Of a stretch of 8,742 nt of DNA, positions 1-6,539 are shown one piece after another. The position numbers and the translations under genes are program-made. Location: contig JABDPD010000250.1 in the NCBI GenBank assembly GCA_013042895.1, positions 1 through 8,742 of the forward strand, in the 5' to 3' direction. Positions within the stretch are counted from its first letter, which is position 1. Every line of letters begins with the position of its first letter. This stretch comes from Boseongicola sp. (lineage in GTDB: Bacteria > Pseudomonadota > Alphaproteobacteria > Rhodobacterales > Rhodobacteraceae). The notes under the pieces were generated by a model, which did no database searches, was not told where the DNA came from, and saw nothing but the letters and a program-made list of their open reading frames with translations.

Positions 1-423
1 CCCCCCCACGACCGGCTACGAGAGGCAATGCAACCGGAACGCATTGAGTATGCCGTCGAGGAATGTCTGCGCTTCTCACCGCCATTACATATGTTTACAC
101 GGCACGTTTATGAGCCAGTTGAAATTATGGGAACGCGGTTTGAGCCCGGCGACGAGATCGGCTGTCTTCTTGGATCGGCCTGCCACGACGACGCAATTTG
201 GCCGGATGGCGATCGCTTCGACCCTTTCCGAGACATCATAAAGAATACCGCCTTCGGTGCTGGTATCCACTTTTGCGTTGGCGCGCCCCTTGCTCGATTG
301 GAGCTTCAGATTGCCTTACCCGCGCTGTTCTCGCGTTGCCCTGATCTGAGGATCGTCGAACCACCGCAGATCGCAAACCTCTACCATTTTCATGGGCTCG
401 AGCGTCTGATGGTGGAAAGCTAA
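1..423 (+). CDS. Cytochrome P450, C-terminal part (5' end outside window)
   Basis: This is the last 140 residues of a soluble bacterial cytochrome P450, a heme monooxygenase that takes electrons from a ferredoxin or similar redox partner. The frame is open back to base 1, so the first ATG (28) is only an internal Met and the N-terminus plus the I-helix oxygen-activation region lie upstream of the window. Visible hallmarks are the K-helix ExxR (E21-C-L-R24 of the fragment), a PERF-like segment (DGDRFDPFR), and the heme loop FGAGIHFCVGAPLARLE, whose Cys at bases 274-276 is the axial heme thiolate. The gene stops with TAA at 421-423, 13 nt before the stop of the converging regulator gene, with no terminator hairpin between them. 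The substrate and CYP family cannot be told from this fragment. There is no evident link to the sulfur genes. Confidence 0.95.
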   Translation, partial: PPHDRLREAMQPERIEYAVEECLRFSPPLHMFTRHVYEPVEIMGTRFEPGDEIGCLLGSACHDDAIWPDGDRFDPFRDIIKNTAFGAGIHFCVGAPLARLELQIALPALFSRCPDLRIVEPPQIANLYHFHGLERLMVES

Positions 424-436
424 CACCTACGCCAAT

Positions 437-895
437 TCAAATCGGCAACATCGTCGTCGACTTGATTTCCTCCATCGAGAGCAAGGCCGTCACATTGTAG
501 ATTTGCACTTCAGAAATGAGGGCCTGATAGAATTCGTCATAGGCCCGCGCATTTCGCACGCGCACCTTCAGGATGTAGTCAATGTCGCCTGCAAGACGGT
601 GCGCCTCCATGACTTCAGGACGCTCGTTTAACGCCTTTAGAAACTTCGCCTGCCAATTGGCCTCATGGGCAGATGTGCGGATCAAAACGAAAAAACAGGC
701 CTCAAACCCCAAGGCTTCCGCGTCGAGCAAGACCGTTTGCTGACCAATGATCCCAGCCTCTCGCATTTTGCGAATCCGGTTCCAGACAGGAGTCTTCGAG
801 GATCCAACTTTTTTAGCAATTTCTTCGAGAGACCGGCCGGCATCTGCCTGAAGCGCCCCAAGAATTTTCTGATCAAGGTCATCTATCTGCATCAC
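437..895 (-). CDS. Lrp/AsnC-family transcriptional regulator, DecR-like
   Basis: A 152-residue Lrp/AsnC regulator, the usual family length. Residues 5-50 form the N-terminal helix-turn-helix domain (IDDLDQKIL start, then SLEEIAKKVGSSKTPVWNRI). Residues about 66-145 form the RAM/ligand-binding domain with the family GDIDY motif at 103-107. The tail (VTALLSMEEIKSTTMLPI) and YDEFY segment closely resemble, from memory, E. coli DecR (YbaO), which senses L-cysteine. The start is GTG at 893-895 or the adjoining ATG at 890-892; TGGAA lies just upstream. It is transcribed divergently from the cysG operon, the classic arrangement for a local regulator, and two inverted repeats lie in the shared intergenic region. 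Inference: it controls sulfate assimilation and/or itself in response to cysteine or another amino acid. Ligand and sign of regulation are not visible in the sequence. Confidence 0.93.
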   Translation of the reverse strand: MMQIDDLDQKILGALQADAGRSLEEIAKKVGSSKTPVWNRIRKMREAGIIGQQTVLLDAEALGFEACFFVLIRTSAHEANWQAKFLKALNERPEVMEAHRLAGDIDYILKVRVRNARAYDEFYQALISEVQIYNVTALLSMEEIKSTTMLPI

Positions 896-918
896 AATTC
901 CATCAATGGTTCATTTGA

Positions 919-942
919 AGAACGCCCGTTCTCAATTCTCAA
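919..942. promoter_or_regulatory. Palindrome plus tandem 7-mer near the regulator start
   Basis: A perfect inverted repeat, AGAACG-CC-CGTTCT (919-932), is followed by a tandem direct repeat TTCTCAA-TTCTCAA (929-935, 936-942) that shares its right arm. The block sits 24 nt upstream of the regulator GTG, so on the minus strand it would fall in the leader or promoter-proximal region. It is a plausible autoregulatory operator, but this rests only on symmetry and position; short palindromes also arise by chance. Confidence 0.35.
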
Positions 943-983
943 AATCATGGAACATTCATCCCTATCGAGCGCCGTATACTCGT

Positions 984-1010
984 TATATTTGGAAATTTGT
1001 TCTAAATATA
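984..1010. promoter_or_regulatory. Candidate Lrp-type operator between regulator and cysG
   Basis: An inverted repeat with arms TATATTT (984-990) and AAATATA (1004-1010) surrounds a 13-nt spacer. The central 15-mer TGGAAATTTGTTCTA (990-1004) matches 12 of 15 positions of the known E. coli Lrp consensus YAGHAWATTWTDCTR. It is centred 42 nt upstream of the cysG ATG and is AT-rich in an otherwise GC-rich region. Overlapping TATA-like hexamers occur on both strands (TATACT 975-980 plus; TATAAC 987-982 minus), but none has a convincing -35 partner, so a protein bound here could act on either promoter. Confidence 0.5.
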
Positions 1011-1038
1011 CAGCAAATACCACCGGAGCCGTTCTGTC

Positions 1039-2436
1039 ATGAAGCATTTTCCAGTTTTCCTTGCCGTAGAAGGTCGTCGGATCGTCATCTCTGGAGGCGG
1101 CGAAGCTGCTCTTGCAAAGCTGCGATTGATTTTGAAAACCCAAGCGCGGATCACTGTATTCGCTGAGCTTGCGATTGCTGAGATTGCCTCGTTTGCAGTC
1201 GAGGGCCGGTTAACACTTATTAATCGCCGCCTTGAAGCCGGAGACGCCATCTGTGCTGCATTGTTCTATGCGGCAAACGACGACGACATCGAAGACGCCC
1301 GGGTGACAGCCCTTGCGCAGGCTGACGGAGCATTGACGAATTGGGTCGACAACCTTGAGCGAAGCCAATTTATCACCCCAGCTATCGTCGACCGCGATCC
1401 GGTCACTGTCGCTATCGGCACGGAAGGTGCAGCACCCGTCCTAGCGCGCACGATCAAAGCGGATCTTGAAGCCCGTCTTCCCCGCGCCCTTGGAACACTG
1501 GCTCGCGTCGGGAAAGCCTTCCGTAGCGCGGTTGAGGTCTTGCCAATGGGGCGCAGGCGCCGGGCATTCTGGTCGGAATACTATGACACGGCAGGCCCAG
1601 AAGCGTTCGACTCTGAAGGTGAGGCTGGCTTGCAGGACACTCTAGAAGCCCTTCTAAACAAACACCTAATGACAAAGGCGGAAGACGGACGTGTTTCGTT
1701 CGTTGGCGCTGGCCCAGGCGATCCTGAACTACTCACCATCAAGGCACGCCGGGAACTGCACGAAGCAGACGTCGTCATTCACGACAGATTAGTTACGTCG
1801 GAAATCCTTGAGTTGGCCCGCCGAGAAGCTCGGATTATCGATGCAGGGAAAGTGGGATTTGGCCCCTCGATGAAGCAAACTGATATCGATGCGTTGATCG
1901 TGGAACACGCGGCGAAAGGGGCTCATGTAGTGCGTTTGAAAGCGGGCGATCCTACGGTTTTTGGGAGACTGGACGAAGAAATCGACGCGGTGAGCGCGGC
2001 AGGAATTGGCTATTCTATCGTCCCTGGCATTACGTCGGCCTCTGCGGCGGTCGCCTCGATTGGACAAAGCCTTACCAAGCGAAATCGTAACGCTTCGGTA
2101 AGGTTCGTTACCGGCCACGACATGAAAGGTTACGCCGAGCACGATTGGCGCGCACTGGCGGCTCCAGGTCAAGTGGCCGCAATCTATATGGGAAAGAAGG
2201 CGTCACGGTTCGTGCAAGGAAGACTGATTATGCACGGCGCTGCATCTGACACACCGGTCACAGTGATCGAGAACGCGTCCCGTCCAGACCAGCGCGTTTT
2301 AGAATGTCGCCTTTCGACATTTTCTGAGGACATTGCCGCCGCCCAGATGCAAGGCCCTGCCCTCATTCTGTTCGGGCTCGCGCCTCGTGCAGCGCTGGCC
2401 GTTTCTGAGGAAATCCAAGAGGAGATCGCACTATGA
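1039..2436 (+). CDS. cysG: Siroheme synthase CysG (trifunctional)
   Basis: Makes siroheme from uroporphyrinogen III in the cytoplasm by three activities: SAM-dependent C2/C7 methylation, NAD-dependent precorrin-2 dehydrogenation and ferrochelation. At 465 residues it has the full CysG length. Residues 1-150 are the dehydrogenase/ferrochelatase with the NAD-binding loop SGGGEAALAK (18-27) and catalytic Asp104 in NWVD, at the same number as in E. coli CysG. Residues about 216-455 are the uroporphyrinogen III methyltransferase with VGAGPGDPELLT (from 222), RLKAGDPTVFGR, VPGITSASAA and YMGKKA. Oddities: E. coli Ser128, a phosphorylated residue in SSGGTS, is Thr128 here (GTEGAA), and the usual LTHR is LTKR. 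A GGAG 11 nt before the ATG is the likely ribosome site. It is the first gene of the sulfate reduction operon and supplies the cofactor of the sulfite reductase two genes downstream. Confidence 0.96.
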   Translation: MKHFPVFLAVEGRRIVISGGGEAALAKLRLILKTQARITVFAELAIAEIASFAVEGRLTLINRRLEAGDAICAALFYAANDDDIEDARVTALAQADGALTNWVDNLERSQFITPAIVDRDPVTVAIGTEGAAPVLARTIKADLEARLPRALGTLARVGKAFRSAVEVLPMGRRRRAFWSEYYDTAGPEAFDSEGEAGLQDTLEALLNKHLMTKAEDGRVSFVGAGPGDPELLTIKARRELHEADVVIHDRLVTSEILELARREARIIDAGKVGFGPSMKQTDIDALIVEHAAKGAHVVRLKAGDPTVFGRLDEEIDAVSAAGIGYSIVPGITSASAAVASIGQSLTKRNRNASVRFVTGHDMKGYAEHDWRALAAPGQVAAIYMGKKASRFVQGRLIMHGAASDTPVTVIENASRPDQRVLECRLSTFSEDIAAAQMQGPALILFGLAPRAALAVSEEIQEEIAL

Positions 2437-2732
2437 GCCGCCCCTTTACCCCCAAGGTCTTGACCGCAAACGATCTGATCGAAGGCGATGCGGTTTGGTT
2501 AACAGCCGACGAAACCTGGAGCCGCGACATGGCCGACGCTGAGCTGTTGGAAGACGAAGCCGTCGCTCAGGAGCGCCTGATATTCTCGTTGACGCAAAGC
2601 GACGTGGTGGTTGGCGCCTATCTGGTCGACGCCGAGGCATCTCCAGCAGGTCCTGTTCCCGTCCATTTTCGTGAAACCTTCCGCACGCGCGGTCCCTCAA
2701 ATTATGCCCACGGCAAGCAAGTCGGAGCCTGA
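2433..2732 (+). CDS. DUF2849 domain-containing protein
   Basis: A 99-residue acidic protein that I recognise as DUF2849, a small alphaproteobacterial family usually found between siroheme synthase and sulfite reductase. Its function is unknown to me. Its ATG overlaps the cysG stop in an ATGA (2433-2436), and AGAGGAG lies just upstream inside cysG. Visible features are an N-terminal segment KVLTANDLIEGDAVWLTAD, a helical acidic middle (residues about 31-48), a hydrophobic strand-like VVVGAYLVDAE and a conserved-looking tail HFRETFRTRGPSNYAHGKQ. There is no signal peptide, membrane segment or cysteine, so it is not a metal-cluster protein and is probably cytoplasmic. The fixed position suggests a role in maturing or assisting the sulfite reductase or siroheme delivery, but that is inference. 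Confidence 0.88.
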   Translation: MSRPFTPKVLTANDLIEGDAVWLTADETWSRDMADAELLEDEAVAQERLIFSLTQSDVVVGAYLVDAEASPAGPVPVHFRETFRTRGPSNYAHGKQVGA

Positions 2733-2736
2733 AACC

Positions 2737-4407
2737 ATGTATACTTACAATGATTTCGATGAGAATTTCGTTCGCGAGCGTGTTGCACAGTTCCGTGCAC
2801 AGGTCGAACGACGGCTCGATAGATCGTTAACAGAGGACGAATTCAAGCCTTTAAGATTAATGAACGGTCTCTACCTTCAATTGCACGCTTATATGCTGCG
2901 CGTGGCCGTGCCCTATGGCACCCTGAGCAGCAAGCAAATGCGTCAACTGGCATATCTCGCCGAGCGGTGGGACAAGGGCTATGGCCATTTCACAACCCGG
3001 CAGAATATCCAGTATAACTGGCCGAAATTAAAGGATGTTCCTGACATGCTGGACGCGCTGGCTGACGTCGGCATGCATGCTATTCAGACTTCTGGAAACA
3101 CGATCCGCAACGTCACAGCCGATCACTTTGCGGGTGCTGCGGCGGACGAAATCGAAGATCCTCGGCCGGTTGCCGAGTTGCTGAGGCAATGGTCGACGGA
3201 TCATCCCGAGTTCCAGTTCTTACCTCGCAAATTCAAGATTGCGGTGACAGGATCTCCGACGGATCGGGCAGTGACCAAGGCGCATGACATCGGACTCCGC
3301 ATGGTTCGCAATGACGCCGGCGAGCCCGGTTTCGAAGTTATTGTCGGTGGTGGATTGGGCCGTACACCGATGATCGGAAAGGTCATTCGCGCTTTTCTTC
3401 CAAAGGCGGATCTACTGCCCTACTGCGAAGCAATTGTGAGCGTCTACAACCTGCTAGGACGGCGCGACAACAAGTATAAAGCCCGGATCAAAATCACCGT
3501 TGCCGAGAACGGATTGGAGAAGATTCAGAACCTTGTCGAAACACGCTTTGAGGAATTGAAACGTGAGTTCAACGGGTTCGATCAGGAGTTGCTTTTCTCC
3601 ATAGAAGCTCAGTTCCAACCGCCTGTTTTCCGAGATGCACCGACCGCTGCATTTGAAGCCTATCGTGCAGCCAATCCGGCGTTTCGTTCGTGGAGCGATA
3701 CAAATCTTAGCGATCATCGCGCTGAGGGTTACGCAATTGTCTCCGTATCGATCAAAAAGCATGGTGCAACGCCAGGCGACGCGACGGCCGATCAAATGCG
3801 TGTACTTGCGGATCTGGCCGAGCGCTACGGGCATGACGAGCTTCGCATAAGTCACGAGCAAAACGTGATCCTTCCTCACGTCCACAAATCCGATTTGCCC
3901 GCCATTTACGAAGGTTTACGCGAAGCGGAACTTGCAACAGCTAATATTGGTCTTGTGAGCGACATCATCGCTTGCCCTGGCATGGATTATTGTGCTCTCG
4001 CAACGGCGCGTTCGATTCCGATTGCACAGGAAATTGCGGAACGTTTCGATGAGTTGAAGCTGGAGCATGAGATTGGCGAACTGAAGATCAAAATCTCTGG
4101 TTGCATCAACGCCTGCGGGCATCATCACGTCGGCCATATTGGCATCCTTGGATTGGATCGCGCGGGCGTAGAGAACTATCAGATCACACTGGGGGGTGAC
4201 GGAACCGAAACTGCGACGGTCGGCGAACGCGCAGGGCCAGGTTTCGCAGCAGACCAGATCGTTCCGGCGATTGAGCGACTAATTGCGGCCTATCTCGATA
4301 TCCGAAACGACAGTGACGAGACGTTTTTGCAGACGTATCGCAGAGTTGGTTTGGCGCCGTTCAAAGCCGCGCTCTATCCTGAAAAGGAGGCACAAAATGC
4401 CGCTTGA
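2737..4407 (+). CDS. cysI: Assimilatory sulfite reductase hemoprotein (nitrite/sulfite reductase family)
   Basis: Six-electron reduction of sulfite to sulfide using siroheme coupled to a [4Fe-4S] cluster. The 556-residue protein has the duplicated family fold: ferredoxin-like half-domains near residues 45-110 and 320-390, each followed by a NIR_SIR domain. The cluster cysteines are C413 and C419 (CPGMDYC) and C456 and C460 (CINAC), the last also bridging to siroheme. Basic residues matching the substrate/siroheme-binding set of E. coli SiR are present: R88 (TTRQN), R124 (TIRNV), K165 and K167 (RKFK). The start at 2737 is chosen over an in-frame ATG at 2611 because that one lies inside the DUF2849 gene, while 2737 follows its stop by 4 nt with GGAG at 2724-2727 and begins the expected MYTYNDFD N-terminus. 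The family also contains nitrite reductases; the cysG/cysH context favours sulfite. No CysJ subunit is adjacent. Confidence 0.95.
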   Translation: MYTYNDFDENFVRERVAQFRAQVERRLDRSLTEDEFKPLRLMNGLYLQLHAYMLRVAVPYGTLSSKQMRQLAYLAERWDKGYGHFTTRQNIQYNWPKLKDVPDMLDALADVGMHAIQTSGNTIRNVTADHFAGAAADEIEDPRPVAELLRQWSTDHPEFQFLPRKFKIAVTGSPTDRAVTKAHDIGLRMVRNDAGEPGFEVIVGGGLGRTPMIGKVIRAFLPKADLLPYCEAIVSVYNLLGRRDNKYKARIKITVAENGLEKIQNLVETRFEELKREFNGFDQELLFSIEAQFQPPVFRDAPTAAFEAYRAANPAFRSWSDTNLSDHRAEGYAIVSVSIKKHGATPGDATADQMRVLADLAERYGHDELRISHEQNVILPHVHKSDLPAIYEGLREAELATANIGLVSDIIACPGMDYCALATARSIPIAQEIAERFDELKLEHEIGELKIKISGCINACGHHHVGHIGILGLDRAGVENYQITLGGDGTETATVGERAGPGFAADQIVPAIERLIAAYLDIRNDSDETFLQTYRRVGLAPFKAALYPEKEAQNAA

Positions 4408-5146
4408 AGCCCCGCTTTCTCCGATCTCAGAACGCGTTAATGAACTTAATCGAATCTACGCACATCATTCAGCGACCTCAGTCTTGGAGCGCGCACTGAA
4501 TGACCCCTTAGTCGGCAGAACGGCACTCTTGTCGTCATTTGGTGCAGAATCTGTTGTTTTGTTGCACATGGTCTCGGTCATTGATCGCACTACTCCGGTC
4601 TTGTTTTTGGATACAGAAATGCTGTTTCCCGAAACCCTCGATTACCAGCAGGAGGTTGCTGGGAAACTAAGGTTAACAAACGTGCAGGTACATCAGCCGG
4701 ATCGGGACGTAACCTTTGTTAATGATCCAAATAGCCGGCTTCATGCAACCAATCCGGACGCCTGCTGTGCGATGAGAAAAGTCGAACCACTTCAGCGTGC
4801 TTTGTCCCCTTTTGAGGCTTGGATCACCGGACGCAAACGCATTCAATCGGGACGACGTGCCTCGATAGAGTTTTTTGAAGTCGATGGTGAAAATCGCATG
4901 AAGATCAATCCTCTAGCCCACTTCTCACAAAAGGATGTGGCCGAGTATATGCAAAACAATAAACTGCCTCGCCACCCACTTGTGGAGAAGGGATTTGCAT
5001 CTATCGGGTGCGCCCCGTGCACAACAAGAGTGGCGGATGACGAGGACCCACGCGCAGGTCGGTGGCGCGGTGTGGACAAAACGGAATGCGGAATGCACGT
5101 GGTCAACGGACAGACCGTTCGCCGCGTCACGGAGACACAATCATGA
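4397..5146 (+). CDS. cysH: Adenylyl-sulfate reductase, [4Fe-4S] type (CysH)
   Basis: Thioredoxin-dependent reduction of adenylyl sulfate to sulfite and AMP in the cytoplasm. The 249-residue protein has the PP-loop nucleotide-binding region SSFGAESVVLLH (about 46-57) and the catalytic C-terminal motif TECGMH with C231. It also carries the cysteine pair C123-C124 (DACC) and C205/C208 (CAPC), which bind the [4Fe-4S] cluster of APS reductases and are absent from E. coli-type PAPS reductases. I therefore call it APS reductase (EC 1.8.4.10), though automatic annotation often says phosphoadenylyl-sulfate reductase. The ATG at 4397 has a near-perfect AAGGAGG at 4384-4390 and overlaps the sulfite reductase end by 11 nt. 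An in-frame upstream ATG (4283) lies deep in the preceding gene and has no such site. It feeds sulfite to the preceding enzyme. Confidence 0.95.
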   Translation: MPLEAPLSPISERVNELNRIYAHHSATSVLERALNDPLVGRTALLSSFGAESVVLLHMVSVIDRTTPVLFLDTEMLFPETLDYQQEVAGKLRLTNVQVHQPDRDVTFVNDPNSRLHATNPDACCAMRKVEPLQRALSPFEAWITGRKRIQSGRRASIEFFEVDGENRMKINPLAHFSQKDVAEYMQNNKLPRHPLVEKGFASIGCAPCTTRVADDEDPRAGRWRGVDKTECGMHVVNGQTVRRVTETQS

Positions 5147-5562
5147 ACGTGATCATTACAGATAATGGCTTTGAAACCGACGATTGGAGCCATGGTTTCA
5201 CGTCCCTGGACCAATTGGCCGCCAACGATACAGCACCGGTTTTGGCTATCGATTTGTCCAGCGACGCCGACCCTTCAGCGCTTCTGGGCCGACTAGAGTC
5301 TATTGATATGATCCGCGTCGATTTCCCTAGCTTTGCAGATGGACGGGGCTTTACGATCGCACGTCGGCTCCGACTGATGGGATTTCAGGGGCGTCTGCGC
5401 GCGCGAGGCCATGTGATCGCGGATCAGTATGCGATGGCACGGCGTTCGGGGTTCGATGAGGTCGAAATCGATGCTGATCTGGCCGCTCGTCAACCCGAGG
5501 ATCACTGGGTGGCGCGTGCCAACTGGACCGCGCATGACTATCAATCGCGACTGCGCGGCTGA
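5143..5562 (+). CDS. DUF934 domain-containing protein
   Basis: A 139-residue protein that I recognise as DUF934, a proteobacterial family almost always beside sulfite reductase and cysH. Its biochemical role is not established to my knowledge. The ATG forms an ATGA overlap with the cysH stop, and GGAG at 5131-5134 gives an 8-nt spacer. An in-frame ATG at 5062 is inside cysH and is rejected. The conserved core is residues 58-110: RVDFPSFADGRGF, then ARRLRLMGFQGRLRARGHV, then DQYAMARRSGFDEVE. It reads as an alternating strand/helix domain rich in Arg, with no cysteines, signal peptide or membrane segment. Its partial resemblance to barrel-like arrangements (strand VDFPSF, helix, strand LRARG, helix, strand DEVEI) is my reading, not proof. 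The translational coupling and family context suggest a stoichiometric partner of CysH/CysI. Confidence 0.9.
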   Translation: MNVIITDNGFETDDWSHGFTSLDQLAANDTAPVLAIDLSSDADPSALLGRLESIDMIRVDFPSFADGRGFTIARRLRLMGFQGRLRARGHVIADQYAMARRSGFDEVEIDADLAARQPEDHWVARANWTAHDYQSRLRG

Positions 5563-5604
5563 ACCGCACTTTATTTGACTGACATCAACGTTTAGGACGA
5601 GGAG

Positions 5605-5622
5605 CGGCCTTAAGAGAGGTCG
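5605..5622 (+). other. Small hairpin in the leader of the ferredoxin-NADP reductase gene
   Basis: CGGCCT (5605-5610) can pair with AGGTCG (5617-5622) through five Watson-Crick pairs and one G-U pair, with a 6-nt loop TAAGAG. The only evident ribosome site for the next gene, GAGAGG (5614-5619), lies partly in the right arm. No U-tract follows, so it is a poor terminator. It may slightly occlude the ribosome site or be chance. Confidence 0.3.
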
Positions 5623-5631
5623 TTAACATTT

Positions 5632-6477
5632 ATGACCGAGCAAAAACCTGTGACCCAATCCACTGCAAAACCCGTCACCCTGCCCGATGCGCAGCGCGTT
5701 ACGGAGGTAAAGCACTACACCGACCGCCTCTTTTCGTTCCGCTGTACGCGGCCTTCGTCTTTGCGCTTTCGTTCGGGTGAATTTGTTATGATTGGGTTAA
5801 TGGGAGAACCAGACCCTAAGACCGGCAAGCAAAAACCATTGCTGCGTGCCTATTCGATAGCGTCACCGTCATGGGATGACGAGTTGGAGTTCTACTCGAT
5901 CAAGGTCCCGGATGGACCACTCACATCCCGCCTGCAACACATCGAACCGGGCGACGAGATCATTCTGAGACCCAAGCCGGTCGGTACCCTAGTGCATGAC
6001 GCACTCTTACCGGGCAAGCGCCTTTGGCTGTTTGCGACGGGCACAGGATTTGCGCCCTTTGCATCGCTGCTGCGTGATCCCCAGACCTACGAGGACTATG
6101 AAGAAGTCATAATCACTCATACCTGTCGCGAAGTCGGCGAGCTGACATATGGCCGTGATCTGGTGGCTGAGATCCGCGAGGACGAATTGCTAGCCGAGCT
6201 TATTGGTGAAGGTTTTGCCGACAAATTGAGGTATTATCCCACGACAACCCGCGAAGAGAGCCCGAAGATGGGGCGTATAACCGACCTTATGCGGTCGGGC
6301 GAAGTCTATGAAGACCTTGGCGTACCTTCGCTTTCGCCTGAAACCGACCGTGCGATGGTCTGCGGGAACCTGGCTTTTAACTTAGAAATCAAGGATATGC
6401 TGGAAGACTACGGTCTTGTCGAAGGCGCGAACTCGCGGCCGCAGCACTATGTGGTGGAAAAAGCGTTTCTAGACTAA
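5632..6477 (+). CDS. fpr: Ferredoxin/flavodoxin-NADP reductase
   Basis: An FAD enzyme moving electrons between NADPH and ferredoxin or flavodoxin. The 281-residue length fits the bacterial FPR family. The N-terminal FAD domain carries RAYSIAS (R72-A-Y-S75) and the PGDEI/RPKPVGTLV region. The NADP domain has ATGTGFAPFAS (from 135), and the chain ends in YVVEKAFLD, the type of tail that packs over the flavin in bacterial-class FPRs. No transmembrane segment or signal is present. It lies 69 nt after the DUF934 gene, on the same strand as the sulfate operon. The gap holds a TTGACT (5575-5580) but no matching -10, so it may be read through from the operon or have a weak own promoter. Because the single-subunit sulfite reductase has no CysJ, this protein plausibly supplies its electrons through ferredoxin. 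FPR also serves oxidative-stress and iron-sulfur roles. Confidence 0.93.
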   Translation: MTEQKPVTQSTAKPVTLPDAQRVTEVKHYTDRLFSFRCTRPSSLRFRSGEFVMIGLMGEPDPKTGKQKPLLRAYSIASPSWDDELEFYSIKVPDGPLTSRLQHIEPGDEIILRPKPVGTLVHDALLPGKRLWLFATGTGFAPFASLLRDPQTYEDYEEVIITHTCREVGELTYGRDLVAEIREDELLAELIGEGFADKLRYYPTTTREESPKMGRITDLMRSGEVYEDLGVPSLSPETDRAMVCGNLAFNLEIKDMLEDYGLVEGANSRPQHYVVEKAFLD

Positions 6478-6503
6478 GCCGATAGAGCATCCGCTTAAGA
6501 AAA

Positions 6504-6532
6504 GGCCGCGTCGGGTCGCCCCTGACGCGGCC
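6504..6532 (-). terminator. Intrinsic terminator between converging genes
   Basis: Arms GGCCGCGTC (6504-6512) and GACGCGGCC (6524-6532) pair perfectly over 9 bp, extended inside by one G-U and two G-C pairs. Read on the minus strand, the stem is followed by TTTTCTT (6503-6497), a good U-tract, starting 8 nt after the stop of the acidic-protein gene. On the plus strand it is followed only by ATTAACTTTA, so it should end fpr transcripts less efficiently. Confidence 0.9.
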
Positions 6533-6539
6533 ATTAACT

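Noticed and set aside
1789..2172. Minus-strand open frame of 127 codons inside cysG
   Set aside because: It is a shadow of the cysG frame with no recognisable motifs; the plus strand has complete CysG motifs throughout.
2611..2736. ATG at 2611 as the sulfite reductase start
   Set aside because: It lies inside the DUF2849 gene and would add 42 non-family residues; 2737 has GGAG and the expected N-terminus.
4283..4396. ATG at 4283 as the cysH start
   Set aside because: It is deep in the sulfite reductase gene, whereas 4397 follows AAGGAGG by 6 nt.
5062..5142. ATG at 5062 as the DUF934 start
   Set aside because: It lies within the cysH active-site region; the ATGA at 5143 with GGAG is the natural start.
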